A DNA stretch of 33,480 nt, taken from contig JAFGLA010000031.1 in NCBI GenBank assembly GCA_016928295.1, positions 1-33,480 on the forward strand, read 5' to 3'. The notes beneath the pieces are model-generated. The model was not told where the DNA came from and did no database searches. It worked only from the letters and a program-made list of their open reading frames with translations. Every line of letters begins with the position of its first letter. Positions within the stretch are counted from its first letter, which is position 1. The position numbers were made by a program, and so were the translations under genes. Below, one piece after another: positions 1 through 9,215 of the stretch. Origin of the DNA: Opitutales bacterium (GTDB taxonomy: Bacteria; Verrucomicrobiota; Verrucomicrobiia; Opitutales; Oceanipulchritudinaceae).

Positions 1-249
<249 letters not shown>

Positions 250-549
250 TTAGAGAATGGGGAATTGGCGCAAGAGCGCGCGTCGAGCAGAAGACACGGC
301 GTTGCGAGGAGTCGTGCGAGCTTATGCATCTTGAGCATGGCAGGCGTTTAATGCGCGTCAATCGTTCATGCTCAGCATTTGGAAAAAGTATCTTCAAACC
401 TTACGATAATCCGGCGCGAGGGCAAGGACTCATTGTTTTCGCATTCAAGCCATGCGTTCGGACAAGAGGTCAAAGTGTGCCACATGGTGTGACATTGTGC
501 CATGACGCCCCTCTTGGCACAGTTGGGATGCACGCCGCGTAGGAGGCTT

Positions 550-569
550 TAGTTGTTGTAGAACAACTA
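550..569. repeat. 8-bp inverted repeat upstream of dnaK
   Basis: Arms TAGTTGTT (550-557) and AACAACTA (562-569) are perfect complements around a 4-base centre. It sits 70 bases before the dnaK start, a position suited to an operator or the start of the leader. It does not match CIRCE. Confidence 0.5.
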
Positions 570-600
570 GATAAACCCACTTGTTCAAGAATGGCACAAG

Positions 601-615
601 CCCTGCAAAACAGGG
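601..615 (+). repeat. Short hairpin in the dnaK leader
   Basis: CCCTG (601-605) and CAGGG (611-615) can pair around CAAAA, 23 bases before the dnaK ATG. Short leader hairpins can modulate translation, but at 5 bp this one could be chance. Confidence 0.35.
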
Positions 616-638
616 TGTAACCTTTTACATCTATACAC

Positions 639-2582
639 ATGAGCAAGATTCTCGGCATAGACCTTGGCACTACCAATTCCTGCATGGCTGTCATGGAAGG
701 CGGCGAGTCCGTCGTCATTCCAAACAGCGAGGGCGCACGCACTACGCCGTCCATCGTGGCGTTTACAAAGGACGGAGAGCGCCTCGTCGGACAGGCTGCA
801 AAGCGCCAGGCAGTGACCAATCCGCAAAACACAATTTTCTCTGCCAAGCGACTCATTGGCCGCAAATACAGCGAAGTCGTGGAAGAAGCCCGCAACCTGC
901 CTTACAAGGTGGTAGAGGGGCGCAACGGCGACGCCTGGATCGAATGCACGGTCGGCGGCAAGGTGGAGAAGTTCGCGCCGGAGCAGATTTCTTCAATGGT
1001 GCTTGCCAAGCTGAAGGCGGACGCTGAAGCCTATCTTGGCGAAAAGATTACCAAGGCCGTCATCACCGTTCCCGCTTACTTTAACGACGCACAGCGTCAG
1101 GCAACCAAGGACGCGGGCACCATCGCCGGTCTTGAGGTGATGCGAATCATCAACGAGCCTACGGCAGCATCGCTCGCATACGGTTTGGACAAGAAGAGCG
1201 ACGAGACAATCGCCGTTTACGACCTTGGCGGCGGCACGTTCGACATTTCGATCCTCGAAATCGGCGAGGGCGTGTTCGAGGTGAAGGCTACCAACGGCGA
1301 CACCCATCTGGGCGGCGACAACTGGGACAGCACCATCATCGACTGGCTCGTGGCCGAGTTCAAGAAAGAGAACGGCATCGACCTCAAGCAGGACAAGACC
1401 GCAGTGCAGCGCCTGAAGGAAGAGGCTGAAAAGGCCAAGATTGCCCTTTCGAGCGCGCAGACGACGGACATCAACCTACCCTTCATAACTGCCGACGCCA
1501 CGGGGCCGAAGCACCTGATGGTTAACCTGACCCGCGCAAAGCTGGAGCAGATTACCGATCAACTCATCCAGCGCACCAAGGTTCCTTTCCAGAACTGCTT
1601 GAAGGACGCCGGCTTCACCGCCAAGGACATCAACGAACTGGTTCTTGTTGGCGGCATGACCCGTATGCCCCGCGTTGTGGAGATCGCCCGCGAACTGGCT
1701 GGCAAGGAACCGCACAAGGGCGTGAACCCTGACGAGGTCGTCGCCATTGGCGCGGCAATTCAGGGCGGCGTGCTCAAGGGCGAGGTCAAGGACGTGCTCC
1801 TGTTGGACGTTACACCGCTTACGCTCTCGATCGAGACCGCGGGTGGCGTCGCTACGCCCATGATCGAGCGCAATACCACAGTGCCCACCAAGCGCAGCCA
1901 GACTTTCTCGACCTATTCGGACCAGCAGCCGAGTGTGGAAATTCGCGTTCTTCAGGGCGAGCGCCCGATGGCGCGCGACAACAAGCTGCTTGGCAACTTC
2001 CACTTGGACGGCATTCCGCCCGCGCCTCGTGGTGTCCCGCAGATCGAGGTCACTTTCGACATCGACGTCAACGGCATCTTGAACGTCTCCGCCAAGGATC
2101 TTGGCACGGGCAAGGCGCAGCAGATCTCCATCACCGGCGCGAGCGGCTTGGACAAGGCCGAAGTCGAGCGTCTGCGCAAGGAGGCCGAGGCTCATGCCGA
2201 GGAGGACCGCAAGGCCAAGGAGGCCGTCGAGAAGCGCAACCAGCTCGATACCGTCGTTTACCAGACCGAGAAGCTCGTGAAGGAAAACGGCGACAAGCTG
2301 GGCAGCGCCAAAGACACCGCCGAGCGTCTTATCAAGGAGGGTAAGGACGCCCTGGAAGCCAACGATCCGGTCCGAATTGCCGCAGCTCTTGAGTCCATCC
2401 AGAACAACAAGGAGATGCAGGAGGCTGTCACCAAGATGTATCAGCAGGCAGCAGCTCAGGGGCAGAACCCGGGCGCCGGCGCCGAAGCACAGCAGCCGCC
2501 TCCGCAGGGCGGGGCCGCCTCTTCCGCAGCGGATGACAACGTGGTGGATGCCGAGGTCGAGGATGTTGACGACAAGCGTTAA
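639..2582 (+). CDS. dnaK: Molecular chaperone DnaK (Hsp70)
   Basis: Encodes 647 residues, the usual DnaK length. DnaK binds exposed hydrophobic segments of unfolded proteins and releases them in an ATP-driven cycle with DnaJ and GrpE in the cytoplasm. Visible Hsp70 signatures are IDLGTTNS (residues 7-14), VPAYFND (144-150), [12 protein letters not shown] (171-182) and DLGGGTFD (195-202). The substrate-binding domain follows the linker near [13 protein letters not shown] (from about residue 385). The tail is a Gln/Pro/Ala-rich stretch ending in the acidic [13 protein letters not shown], typical of DnaK C-termini. The ATG at 639 gives the canonical [10 protein letters not shown] start but has no clear Shine-Dalgarno. 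Neither grpE nor dnaJ is adjacent, so dnaK appears to be a single-gene transcript ending at the strong terminator at 2609. Confidence 0.98.
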   Translation: MSKILGIDLGTTNSCMAVMEGGESVVIPNSEGARTTPSIVAFTKDGERLVGQAAKRQAVTNPQNTIFSAKRLIGRKYSEVVEEARNLPYKVVEGRNGDAWIECTVGGKVEKFAPEQISSMVLAKLKADAEAYLGEKITKAVITVPAYFNDAQRQATKDAGTIAGLEVMRIINEPTAASLAYGLDKKSDETIAVYDLGGGTFDISILEIGEGVFEVKATNGDTHLGGDNWDSTIIDWLVAEFKKENGIDLKQDKTAVQRLKEEAEKAKIALSSAQTTDINLPFITADATGPKHLMVNLTRAKLEQITDQLIQRTKVPFQNCLKDAGFTAKDINELVLVGGMTRMPRVVEIARELAGKEPHKGVNPDEVVAIGAAIQGGVLKGEVKDVLLLDVTPLTLSIETAGGVATPMIERNTTVPTKRSQTFSTYSDQQPSVEIRVLQGERPMARDNKLLGNFHLDGIPPAPRGVPQIEVTFDIDVNGILNVSAKDLGTGKAQQISITGASGLDKAEVERLRKEAEAHAEEDRKAKEAVEKRNQLDTVVYQTEKLVKENGDKLGSAKDTAERLIKEGKDALEANDPVRIAAALESIQNNKEMQEAVTKMYQQAAAQGQNPGAGAEAQQPPPQGGAASSAADDNVVDAEVEDVDDKR

Positions 2583-2608
2583 CAGGCTCCGCTAAACGGC
2601 TGGTTTTC

Positions 2609-2643
2609 AAAGGCCGCACTCAATTACGGGTGCGGCCTTTATT
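2609..2643 (+). terminator. Rho-independent terminator of dnaK
   Basis: Arms 2609-2619 and 2630-2640 form a perfect 11-bp stem with GC-rich core GGCCGCAC, a 10-base loop and a T-rich 3' side (CCTTTATT). It begins 26 bases after the dnaK stop codon. Confidence 0.88.
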
Positions 2644-2692
2644 AAGAAAGGAAAACGATAATAGCCCCCGTTTTTCATGACGGTACAAAATA

Positions 2693-2699
2693 GAAAGGA
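2693..2699 (+). promoter_or_regulatory. Shine-Dalgarno of the 43-aa gene
   Basis: GAAAGGA lies six bases before the ATG at 2706. It is one of the clearest ribosome sites in a window where most genes lack one, and it supports translation of the tiny frame that follows. Confidence 0.7.
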
Positions 2700-2705
2700 T
2701 AACAC

Positions 2706-2837
2706 ATGGCTCATAAACAAACACGCCCTGCACCACGCAGTGCCGTAACAGGTCGTTTCGTGACACCTCGGTATGCTGAAACACATCCGAATACGACTGT
2801 CGTCGAACGCATTCCTGTAAATAAGCCAAAGAAATAA
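2706..2837 (+). CDS. Small basic conserved-looking protein (43 aa)
   Basis: ATG at 2706 to TAA at 2835-2837 encodes 43 residues: MAHKQTRPAPRSAVTGRFVT, then PRYAETHPNTTVVERI and a lysine-rich end PVNKPKK. The pattern SAVTGRFVT...HPNTTVVE resembles, from memory, a family of very short bacterial proteins carrying S-A-x-T-G-R-F-V and a TTV motif; their function is not known to me. It has a good SD at 2693-2699, sits between the dnaK terminator and its own terminator, and its stop codon lies inside that terminator stem. No transmembrane segment or cysteine is present; the protein is strongly basic, so nucleic-acid or ribosome binding is conceivable but unproven. Too short for default gene finders, but the SD, terminators and motif together make it likely real. 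Confidence 0.75.
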   Translation: MAHKQTRPAPRSAVTGRFVTPRYAETHPNTTVVERIPVNKPKK

Positions 2838-2866
2838 GGCCGTATGCTTTAGCATACGACCTTATT
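2833..2866 (+). terminator. Terminator overlapping the stop of the 43-aa gene
   Basis: Arms AATAAGG-C-CGTATGC (2833-2847) and GCATACG-A-CCTTATT (2852-2866) form a 15-position stem with one C/A mismatch and a 4-base loop (TTTA). The TAA stop (2835-2837) is part of the stem. The 3' side is only moderately T-rich, so termination may rely on the second hairpin at 2882. Confidence 0.65.
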
Positions 2867-2881
2867 GGAAGCTAAACCATC

Positions 2882-2916
2882 AGAGCCTCGCTGGTGACAC
2901 AGCGAGGCTCTTTTTA
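2882..2916 (+). terminator. Second, strong Rho-independent terminator
   Basis: Arms AGAGCCTCGCTG (2882-2893) and CAGCGAGGCTCT (2900-2911) make a perfect 12-bp stem with a 6-base loop, followed by TTTTAT. It lies 15 bases after the preceding hairpin, so the 43-aa gene ends in tandem terminators. No T-run follows on the minus strand. Confidence 0.85.
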
Positions 2917-2964
2917 TAGAAAAAAGTTAGAGTAGTTCCATTGTTAAGCAACAAAAACTGACAC

Positions 2965-2986
2965 AAATTTGATTTTCATCAAATTT
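2965..2986 (-). terminator. Possible terminator of the SHD1 protein gene
   Basis: On the minus strand AAATTTGAT and ATCAAATTT form a perfect 9-bp stem closed by a GAAA tetraloop, about 40 bases after the stop at 3026. A T5 run follows 7 bases later. The stem is AT-rich, so efficiency is doubtful. A second small hairpin (CTGCT/AGCAG, 2987-2998) abuts it. Confidence 0.45.
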
Positions 2987-3025
2987 CTGCTCAAGCAGTG
3001 TTCCTGCCTTAATGCTCTACCTACG

Positions 3026-4165
3026 CTACTCGGCCTTTGGGGCTTTGAAGCGGATCGGAACAACTACAGTTTTTTCCTCAGCTTGACCGTCCTTGATCAC
3101 CGGAATGAACTGCCACAGGCGCGAAGCTCGGCGCAGGGCGTCCTCTTCAACAGAACCGGCACCGGCTAGAATCTTTACATCTTTCACCTTGCCGTCGGCG
3201 CAAATTACCATCTGGACCTGCAAGCTGCTTCCCATCAGGCCCTCAAGCACCTCTGGTTCCATACCGAGACTAGGGTCGAACAGGGCGGGGATGGGCTGGA
3301 GATTTCCCTCCGGCTTGGCCTTCAGGCCTTCGATTACATCGGAAAGCGCGTCGTTGTTCACAAGCGGGTTGGGAACCGAAGCCCCCCCGGCGCCAATGCG
3401 CTTTGCCGTTGGAACCATGCTATTTAGAAATGCAATAGGATCGCTTGGGCTGCCGTCTGCCTCCTTGGCGCTGCCGTCACAAAGGACGGTGCCAGCCGGA
3501 TCAAGAATCAGGATGTTGAAGTCCGGGGCGCGCCAGTATCCATTCCAAATTTCTTTGTTGTCCTTGTAGGCCCACTCGTTGGGCATCAGCCAACCATCGT
3601 TGCCCTTGCTGCCCAAGGTGTAGAGAATCTGCTTTAGCTCGGCCTCCTTCTTTGGGGTAATAACGACAACCTGCATGAAATTGGGACATGCGGCGTTAAG
3701 CTCGTCTTCGACCTTGGCAATCGCTTCGACAGAGTTACTGAAGCTCATCGTCTCCTTTTTGATCATCATGAAGACGAACATTCTAGGAGTAGGAATGTTG
3801 TTCGCATCGGCATCTTTAAGAGATCCATCGACGATTCGGCTTGGCCACTGCTTCCTGATGTCTGCCGAGACAAGGCCGTTGTTTCCCATCAGCACCTCGT
3901 CTTTTATCTCATCGCGCTTTGCGGACCAGTCCAAGACTCGGGCGATGTCGTATGTGGCCAACAGTTTGATGGGGACTCTTACGAAGCCGTCCCCTTCTTT
4001 TTGAAAATATGCGTTGTCGTCGTATGCGTTGAATAGTTCGGCTCTGAAGGTGGTCGTACCTTCAGAACCAGTCCAAGTTCTTACTTGAGCGCTTGCCAGT
4101 GTGGGGGTGACGGCAAGCATGGCCAGCATGGCCCATATAGCACGGGGGGTGTTGGGATGTGACAT
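3026..4165 (-). CDS. Secreted protein with SHD1-like N-terminus and TonB-C-like C-terminus
   Basis: Encodes 379 residues. Residues 1-26 are a signal peptide (hydrophobic WAMLAMLAVTPTLASA, likely cleaved after ASA). Residues about 28-83 (VRTWTGSEGTTTFRAELFNA...VRVPIKLLATYDIARVLDW) look like an SHD1 domain, a small beta-rich module frequent in secreted PVC-group proteins. Residues about 125-250 have alternating strands and helices suggestive of a thioredoxin-like fold, but without a CxxC pair. Residues about 312-376 (LQVQMVICADGKVKDVKILAGAG...ALRRASRLWQFIPVIKDG...VVVPIRFK) match the TonB C-terminal / energy-transducer pattern. There is no N-terminal transmembrane anchor apart from the signal peptide, so this is probably a periplasmic binding or scaffolding protein rather than a true TonB. 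Function unknown. It is monocistronic and convergent with the 43-aa gene. Confidence 0.8.
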   Translation of the reverse strand: MSHPNTPRAIWAMLAMLAVTPTLASAQVRTWTGSEGTTTFRAELFNAYDDNAYFQKEGDGFVRVPIKLLATYDIARVLDWSAKRDEIKDEVLMGNNGLVSADIRKQWPSRIVDGSLKDADANNIPTPRMFVFMMIKKETMSFSNSVEAIAKVEDELNAACPNFMQVVVITPKKEAELKQILYTLGSKGNDGWLMPNEWAYKDNKEIWNGYWRAPDFNILILDPAGTVLCDGSAKEADGSPSDPIAFLNSMVPTAKRIGAGGASVPNPLVNNDALSDVIEGLKAKPEGNLQPIPALFDPSLGMEPEVLEGLMGSSLQVQMVICADGKVKDVKILAGAGSVEEDALRRASRLWQFIPVIKDGQAEEKTVVVPIRFKAPKAE

Positions 4166-4605
4166 TTCTTTTTGTTAGTGGGATTCGTAAGCCTCTTTGC
4201 TGCTTTGCCCGAGGAGGAGTGCGTGACTGCGCCATAATTGACGCGCTGGATATACCTATGCTGATTGCAGAGATACGCTCATGAAGCCGCCTGAGAGACT
4301 TTGGGGGTTAAAAGTCAGCCTTGGGGAGAGGATGACCACGGGACTAAATCACGCCACGGGCATACAAGCATACACCGATGTTTAAATAAACCCGTCAGCT
4401 TTTTTTGTCCAGTACGCAAAAAGTTTAGATATTTGCACAAAAAAAGACCCGTTGCCTTTATAAGTCCGGGTCTTTTTTGAGATTTTTATGCTAGTGGCAT
4501 ATGGAGCGTCTGCTAATGGAACTCCAGTCGGAATGCGGGTATCTTTTCCATCGGAAATCCATCCTGCCTCATCGGTACGTCTATTTGCAAACGTCGCTGG
4601 GGGGC
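4166..4605. other. 440-bp intergenic region between purL and the SHD1 gene
   Basis: Both flanking genes are on the minus strand. I see no credible coding frame or known RNA. It contains the purL terminator (4440-4478) and presumably the promoter of the SHD1 gene in its left part. A direct repeat CCACGGG occurs twice near 4340-4370, and a T7 run follows CCCGTCAGC near 4400 without a strong stem. Nothing else is recognisable. Confidence 0.5.
4440..4478 (-). terminator. Rho-independent terminator of purL (bidirectional in form)
   Basis: Arms A6-GACCCG (4440-4451) and CGGGTC-T6 (4467-4478) form a 12-bp stem. On the minus strand the stem is followed by a T-run of about seven bases, about 130 bases after the purL stop. 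The flanking A and T runs would let it work in both directions. Confidence 0.8.
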
Positions 4606-7600
4606 TTACATGAAATACTCCACGCCAGCATCAAAGATGGGCTGAACTTTATCACCTGCAACGTTAAGGCCCACATACGGGCCGCGACGTTCGCTGTGAC
4701 CCATTTTGCCGAGCACTCGTCCGCAAGGGCTGCAAAGCCCTTCGATGGCGCAAAGAGAACCATTCGGGTTCCATTCTATGTCCATGGAGGGCGAACCATT
4801 CGCATCCACGTACTGGAACGCGACTTGGCCGTTTGCAACCATGCTCTTGAGCGAAGCCTCGGAGCAGGCGACGCGGCCCTCGCCGTGAGAAATCGGGATC
4901 GTGTGAACGCTTCCCATCGGCGTCTTGGAAAGCCAGGGGGATATGCCGGATGTGACCTTGGTTCGTATGTAGCGGGACTGGTGACGCCCGATGGTGTTGA
5001 ACGTCAACGTGGCGTCCCCCGGGGCAAGATCACGTATTTCGCCGTACTGGATGAGGCCCAGTTTGATCAGCACCTGAAAGCCGTTGCATATACCGAGCAC
5101 AAGCCCGTCACGCTTGCTTACAAGGTCCATAATGGCCTTGCTTATCGCGCTGTTGCGCATGACCGCAGCGGCGAACTTGCCCGAACCGTCTGGCTCGTCA
5201 CCCGCGCTGAATCCGCCCGGCATCATGAGGATCTGGGAATTGCCGATGCGTTTGGCCATGTCCGAAAGCGAATCCTCGACCTCTCTTGCGCTCATGTTGC
5301 GCAAAACGCAGATGTCCACGGACGCTCCGGCCTGTTCAAACGCTCGTGCGCTGTCGTATTCGCAGTTTGTGCCCGGGAATACGGGGATGAACACCCTCGG
5401 TTTTGCCACAGGGCTTCCCTTGCGGGGCCTTGGCGAATTCATGGGCGCAGGAATGTTCGGCAGCGCATATTTCGCGGCTTTTGCGAGAGTCGGGAAAACG
5501 TGCTCAAGAGGTTCTTCCCACGCTTTGCGAAGGTCTGCAAGGGATGCGCATTCACCCGCCGCCTTGATGACTGGCTCTGCAATGCTTGTTCCAATGCGCT
5601 CGGCTTCTGGCAGAGCGTCAGCGTAGGCCAGCTCCACGACTATGCTGCCCATTAACGGGGCAAACAGTTCGTCCTTGGTGATGGATGACTCAAAGCCAAT
5701 GCCATTTCCAAAGCCCATCTTTGCGACAGCCTCGGCAATGCCTCCGCTTTTTACCGAGTGCGCAGAGAGCACCTTGCCTTCGATTACGGCCTTGTGAAGC
5801 TGTGCATAGATAGCCGCCGCGGCGTCAAGATCTGGCGTTAGGTCCGCGCATGTCGGCACGCGCAACAGAGCTACCGCGCTGCCTGCCTTCTTGAACTCAG
5901 GCGTAATCACGTTGTCGAGCTTGAGCGTGCAGACGGCGAAGCTGACAAGGGTGGGGGGCACGTCCATGTCCTTGAACGAACCGCTCATCGAGTCCTTGCC
6001 GCCGATTGCCGCCGTGCCGAACTTGAGCTGTGCGTCAAGCGCGCCAAGCAAGGCCGCCATTGGCAGGCCCCAGCGGTAGGGATCGCCCGCCACCTTGGGG
6101 AAGTATTCCTGAAAGGTGAGTCGGCACTTTGCCACCTCTCCACCGCTGGCAGCGATGCGGGCAAGAGATTCGAGCACTGCGTATGTCGCGCCGTGGAAGG
6201 GACTCCATGCCGAGACGAAGGGGTCGAAGCCGTAGCTCATCATCGTGCCCGTTTTCGTCTCGCCTTTGAGCAAGGGGATTTTCGCCACCATAGCTTCTGG
6301 CGGTGTGGCCAGATTTGCTCCGCCGAACGGATGAAGCACGCTGCCGGCGCCGATTGTGGAGTCGAAACGCTCTATCATTCCGCGCTGAGAACAGCGGTTA
6401 AGTTCGGAAAGGACGTTTTCGAGGCGCTCTGACAGGGGTTCGGATACCTTGGCTGCGCAAAGAGGGCAGTCTTCTTTAGTGGGGGCGGCAATGCGGACCG
6501 TTGCGCTTTGCGGTGCACCGGCCGTATCCAAGAATGCGCGCGACACATCGACAATCCTCTGTCCTCGCCATTCCATGACAAGGCGGTTCGTGTCCGTTAC
6601 ATCCGCAACTAGAGTGCCTTCGAGGTTTTCCTCCGCAACGAAGGCCATGAATGCGTCAACGTCACCCTTGCGCAGCACGATTGCCATGCGCTCCTGCGAT
6701 TCGGAAATGGCCAGCTCCGTGCCGTCGAGTCCTTCGTATTTGCGCGGCACGCGGTCCACGTAAATGTGCAGGCCGGGGGCGAGTTCGCCGATAGCAACGG
6801 AGACGCCGCCAGCTCCAAAGTCGTTGCAGCGGACGATCATTTTCGCAGCTTCGCTGCGGCGGAAAAGGCGCTGGAGCTTGCGCTCTGCGGGCGCGTCGCC
6901 TTTCTGCACTTCAGCACTGTTGGCAAGAGCGTGCTCGTTGTGCTCCTTGGAGGAACCCGTGGCACCGCCAATGCCGTCGCGCCCGGTGCGTCCGCCAACA
7001 AGCAGCACCACGTCTCCCGCCTGCGGCTCGCCGCGATAGACGTTTTCCCGCGGGGCAGCGCCAACGACGGCGCCAATTTCCATGCGCTTTGCCTCATAGC
7101 GGGGGTGGTACACCTCGTGCACCATGCCCGTTGCCAGGCCGATCTGGTTCCCGTAGCTGCTGTAACCACGGGCCGCGTCGCGGGTGATTTTTACCTGCGG
7201 CAGCTTGCCGGGCAGAGTTTCGGAAAGGGGCTTTCTCGGGTCCGCCGCGCCGGTGACGCGCATTGCCTGATACACATACGAACGGCCTGAAAGAGGGTCG
7301 CGAATCGCGCCACCAAGACAGGTTGCCGCCCCGCCGAAGGGTTCGATTTCCGTCGGGTGGTTGTGCGTCTCGTTCTTGAACATGACGAGCCATTCCTCGT
7401 CCTGCCCGTCCACATCCACCGTTACGACGATGCTTGCCGCGTTAATCTCCTCAGACTCTTCAATGTCTTCGAGCAGTCCGCGCTTTTTCAATTCCTTGGC
7501 GCCGATAGTGGCTATGTCCATCAGGGTCACGGGCCGTTCGTCACGCCCAAGGCCCTTGCGAACGCTGCGATACTGTTCCCAAGCCGCGAGAATGGGGGCG

Positions 7601-8334
7601 GATAGTTCGCCCTTGTCGATGCCAAGTTCCTCCAGATTGGTCATGAAGGTGGTATGGCGGCAATGGTCGCTCCAGTAGGTGTCGAGCACCTTTATTTCGG
7701 TGAGCGTGGGGTCGCGGCCTTCCTCGTAGCGAAAGTAGTTTTGGCAGAAAATGATGTCATCTGCCGACATGGCCAGTCCCATGCTCTTGCGAAGTGCGTC
7801 GAGAGCATCCGCGTTCATGGAGATGAAGCCGTTGATGCTGGCCACTGGTTGGGGTTCGGCTACCGGCACTATCAGGGTATCCGGCTTGTCCATCGTGGCC
7901 TCGCGGCTGTCCACCGTGTTGATGAGGTATTTCTTGACGCGGGCAATGTCTTCTTCGCCAAGGGCACCTTTCATCACGATTACGCGGGCGCACGCAATGC
8001 GCGGGCGCTGGCTCTGCGTGATAATCTGTACCGCCTGAGCGGCGGAATCTGCACGCTGGTCGAACTGCCCGGGCAGATACTCGATGGCGAATGCCTGCTC
8101 GTCCGCCGATAGTTCAAAAGTCTCTTCAAGTATGTAGTCGCTCTGCGGCTCGGCGAAAACGCGAGTCAGGGCCGCGCGATAGTCCGCCTCGTTCATCCCT
8201 TCCGCATCGTAGCGGTTGAGCAGGCGAAGGCCCGCCAACGCGGAAAGGCCGAGGCTTTCGCGCAGGTCTTGAAGCATTTGCCCGGCTTCGATGTCGAAGC
8301 CCGGGCGTTTCTCAACGAATACTCGCCGGATCAT
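4606..8334 (-). CDS. purL: Phosphoribosylformylglycinamidine synthase, one-chain PurL
   Basis: Encodes 1242 residues from the ATG at 8334 (MIRRVFVEKRPGFDIEAGQM). A longer frame reaches 8409, but the RRVFVEKRPGFD start is the family's normal N-terminus. The enzyme makes FGAM from FGAR, ATP and glutamine, step four of purine synthesis. The synthetase part carries DTYWSDHCRHTTF, NETHNHPTEIEPFGGAATCLGG and GGRTGRDGIGGATGSS. From about residue 977 there is a fused class-I glutaminase (PurQ-like): FPGTNCEYDSARAF, nucleophile Cys1083 in GICNGFQ, and His1150/Glu1152 in ISHGEGR. Length and N-terminus fit the clade II (Clostridium-type) one-chain form rather than the E. coli type or the split PurS/Q/L set. 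No SD is seen. No other purine genes are nearby, so it is probably its own transcript, ending at 4440-4478. Confidence 0.96.
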   Translation of the reverse strand: MIRRVFVEKRPGFDIEAGQMLQDLRESLGLSALAGLRLLNRYDAEGMNEADYRAALTRVFAEPQSDYILEETFELSADEQAFAIEYLPGQFDQRADSAAQAVQIITQSQRPRIACARVIVMKGALGEEDIARVKKYLINTVDSREATMDKPDTLIVPVAEPQPVASINGFISMNADALDALRKSMGLAMSADDIIFCQNYFRYEEGRDPTLTEIKVLDTYWSDHCRHTTFMTNLEELGIDKGELSAPILAAWEQYRSVRKGLGRDERPVTLMDIATIGAKELKKRGLLEDIEESEEINAASIVVTVDVDGQDEEWLVMFKNETHNHPTEIEPFGGAATCLGGAIRDPLSGRSYVYQAMRVTGAADPRKPLSETLPGKLPQVKITRDAARGYSSYGNQIGLATGMVHEVYHPRYEAKRMEIGAVVGAAPRENVYRGEPQAGDVVLLVGGRTGRDGIGGATGSSKEHNEHALANSAEVQKGDAPAERKLQRLFRRSEAAKMIVRCNDFGAGGVSVAIGELAPGLHIYVDRVPRKYEGLDGTELAISESQERMAIVLRKGDVDAFMAFVAEENLEGTLVADVTDTNRLVMEWRGQRIVDVSRAFLDTAGAPQSATVRIAAPTKEDCPLCAAKVSEPLSERLENVLSELNRCSQRGMIERFDSTIGAGSVLHPFGGANLATPPEAMVAKIPLLKGETKTGTMMSYGFDPFVSAWSPFHGATYAVLESLARIAASGGEVAKCRLTFQEYFPKVAGDPYRWGLPMAALLGALDAQLKFGTAAIGGKDSMSGSFKDMDVPPTLVSFAVCTLKLDNVITPEFKKAGSAVALLRVPTCADLTPDLDAAAAIYAQLHKAVIEGKVLSAHSVKSGGIAEAVAKMGFGNGIGFESSITKDELFAPLMGSIVVELAYADALPEAERIGTSIAEPVIKAAGECASLADLRKAWEEPLEHVFPTLAKAAKYALPNIPAPMNSPRPRKGSPVAKPRVFIPVFPGTNCEYDSARAFEQAGASVDICVLRNMSAREVEDSLSDMAKRIGNSQILMMPGGFSAGDEPDGSGKFAAAVMRNSAISKAIMDLVSKRDGLVLGICNGFQVLIKLGLIQYGEIRDLAPGDATLTFNTIGRHQSRYIRTKVTSGISPWLSKTPMGSVHTIPISHGEGRVACSEASLKSMVANGQVAFQYVDANGSPSMDIEWNPNGSLCAIEGLCSPCGRVLGKMGHSERRGPYVGLNVAGDKVQPIFDAGVEYFM

Positions 8335-8480
8335 TTGAATGCGAACACTAGAGGCGCAGGGCGTGGTCCTGCAAGCGCGGAGGAGCGCAAGTGTCGTGTT
8401 TACATCCAATACGGGAATTGCGTTTCAACAAGCGGCCTTTTGCGCGAGATAGTTCACACGCACATGCCACGCGCAAGCAT

Positions 8481-9215
8481 TCAAAGGCTGAGGCGCTCGC
8501 GGAAACTGGCAGCCTGCCTGCGGGAGAGTTCAACGGTGATGTTTCCTTCCAACTTTACCTTCAGGCTGCCGCTAAACCACAGGTCCACATCTTTCACCTT
8601 TTGCAGGTTGATAAGCTGGGAGCGGTTCGCGCGGAAAAATACGTTGGGGTCCAGTCTTTCTTCAAGAGAGCTGAGTGAACGGGGAAGCATGGGCGAATTA
8701 CCCGCAAACTTCACTATGGAGTAGTTCCCTTCGGATTCGATGAGCGTAATGTCCCCCACGGGGAGAAACCAGCAGCGTTCTCCGTCCCGCAAAAACACGC
8801 GATCGTTTGCTCCGAGCTTCTGCGTTGCGGTTGGAAGGGGAGTCGCTTCCGCGAGCTGTGCCATCCGGTTGCGCGCCCTCGCCAAAGTTTCGTTGAGACG
8901 GGCCGGATCTATGGGCTTGAGCAGGTAGTCCAGGGCGTTCACCTCGAAGGCGTGCAGGGCGTGCTCGTCGTAGGCTGTTACAAATACAATTTCTGGAATT
9001 ACCGTATCGAGCTTTTCCAGCAGTTCAAAACCAGTCGCCCCGGGCATTTGTATGTCCAGGAACACGAGATCCGGCTTGAGCGTGGAAATCATGGACAGAG
9101 CCTCCTCTGCATGCGAAGCCTCGCCAAGGATGTGAATGTCCTGATGGGCTTCGAGCAGGCGGCGCAGCTCTACTCGCGCCAGTCTTTCGTCATCTACCAG
9201 CAGTGCTTCTATCAT
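8481..9215 (-). CDS. LytTR-family response regulator
   Basis: Encodes 244 residues. Residues 1-120 are a receiver domain with acidic pocket D8/D9, phospho-acceptor D54 (LVFLDIQMPG), T80 and K100 (LLKPID). Residues about 138-240 are a LytTR DNA-binding domain (FLRDGERCWFLPVGDITLIE, then EGNYSIV and FFRANRSQLINLQKV). LytTR regulators bind short direct repeats in promoters and are phosphorylated by LytS-type kinases. The start ATG at 9215 lies inside the end of the upstream kinase gene (26-bp overlap), so the two are translationally coupled partners. The target genes cannot be read from the sequence. No terminator is visible between it and purL, but the 146-bp gap suggests a separate purL promoter. 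Confidence 0.93.
   Translation of the reverse strand: MIEALLVDDERLARVELRRLLEAHQDIHILGEASHAEEALSMISTLKPDLVFLDIQMPGATGFELLEKLDTVIPEIVFVTAYDEHALHAFEVNALDYLLKPIDPARLNETLARARNRMAQLAEATPLPTATQKLGANDRVFLRDGERCWFLPVGDITLIESEGNYSIVKFAGNSPMLPRSLSSLEERLDPNVFFRANRSQLINLQKVKDVDLWFSGSLKVKLEGNITVELSRRQAASFRERLSL

Noticed and set aside
450-638. Search for a CIRCE/HrcA operator before dnaK
   Set aside because: No TTAGCACTC-N9-GAGTGCTAA match is present.
4260-4330. CTCTCAGGC on the minus strand, as in the glycine riboswitch core
   Set aside because: The other conserved parts of the aptamer are missing and the downstream gene has no link to glycine metabolism.
4501-5655. A long plus-strand open frame (384 codons) opposite purL
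   Set aside because: It is antisense to the conserved purL glutaminase region, has no domain pattern and is explained by GC-rich codon bias.
9190-9215. Possible frameshift between the kinase and the response regulator
   Set aside because: Both proteins have complete domains and normal ends; a short overlap is usual for co-translated two-component pairs.
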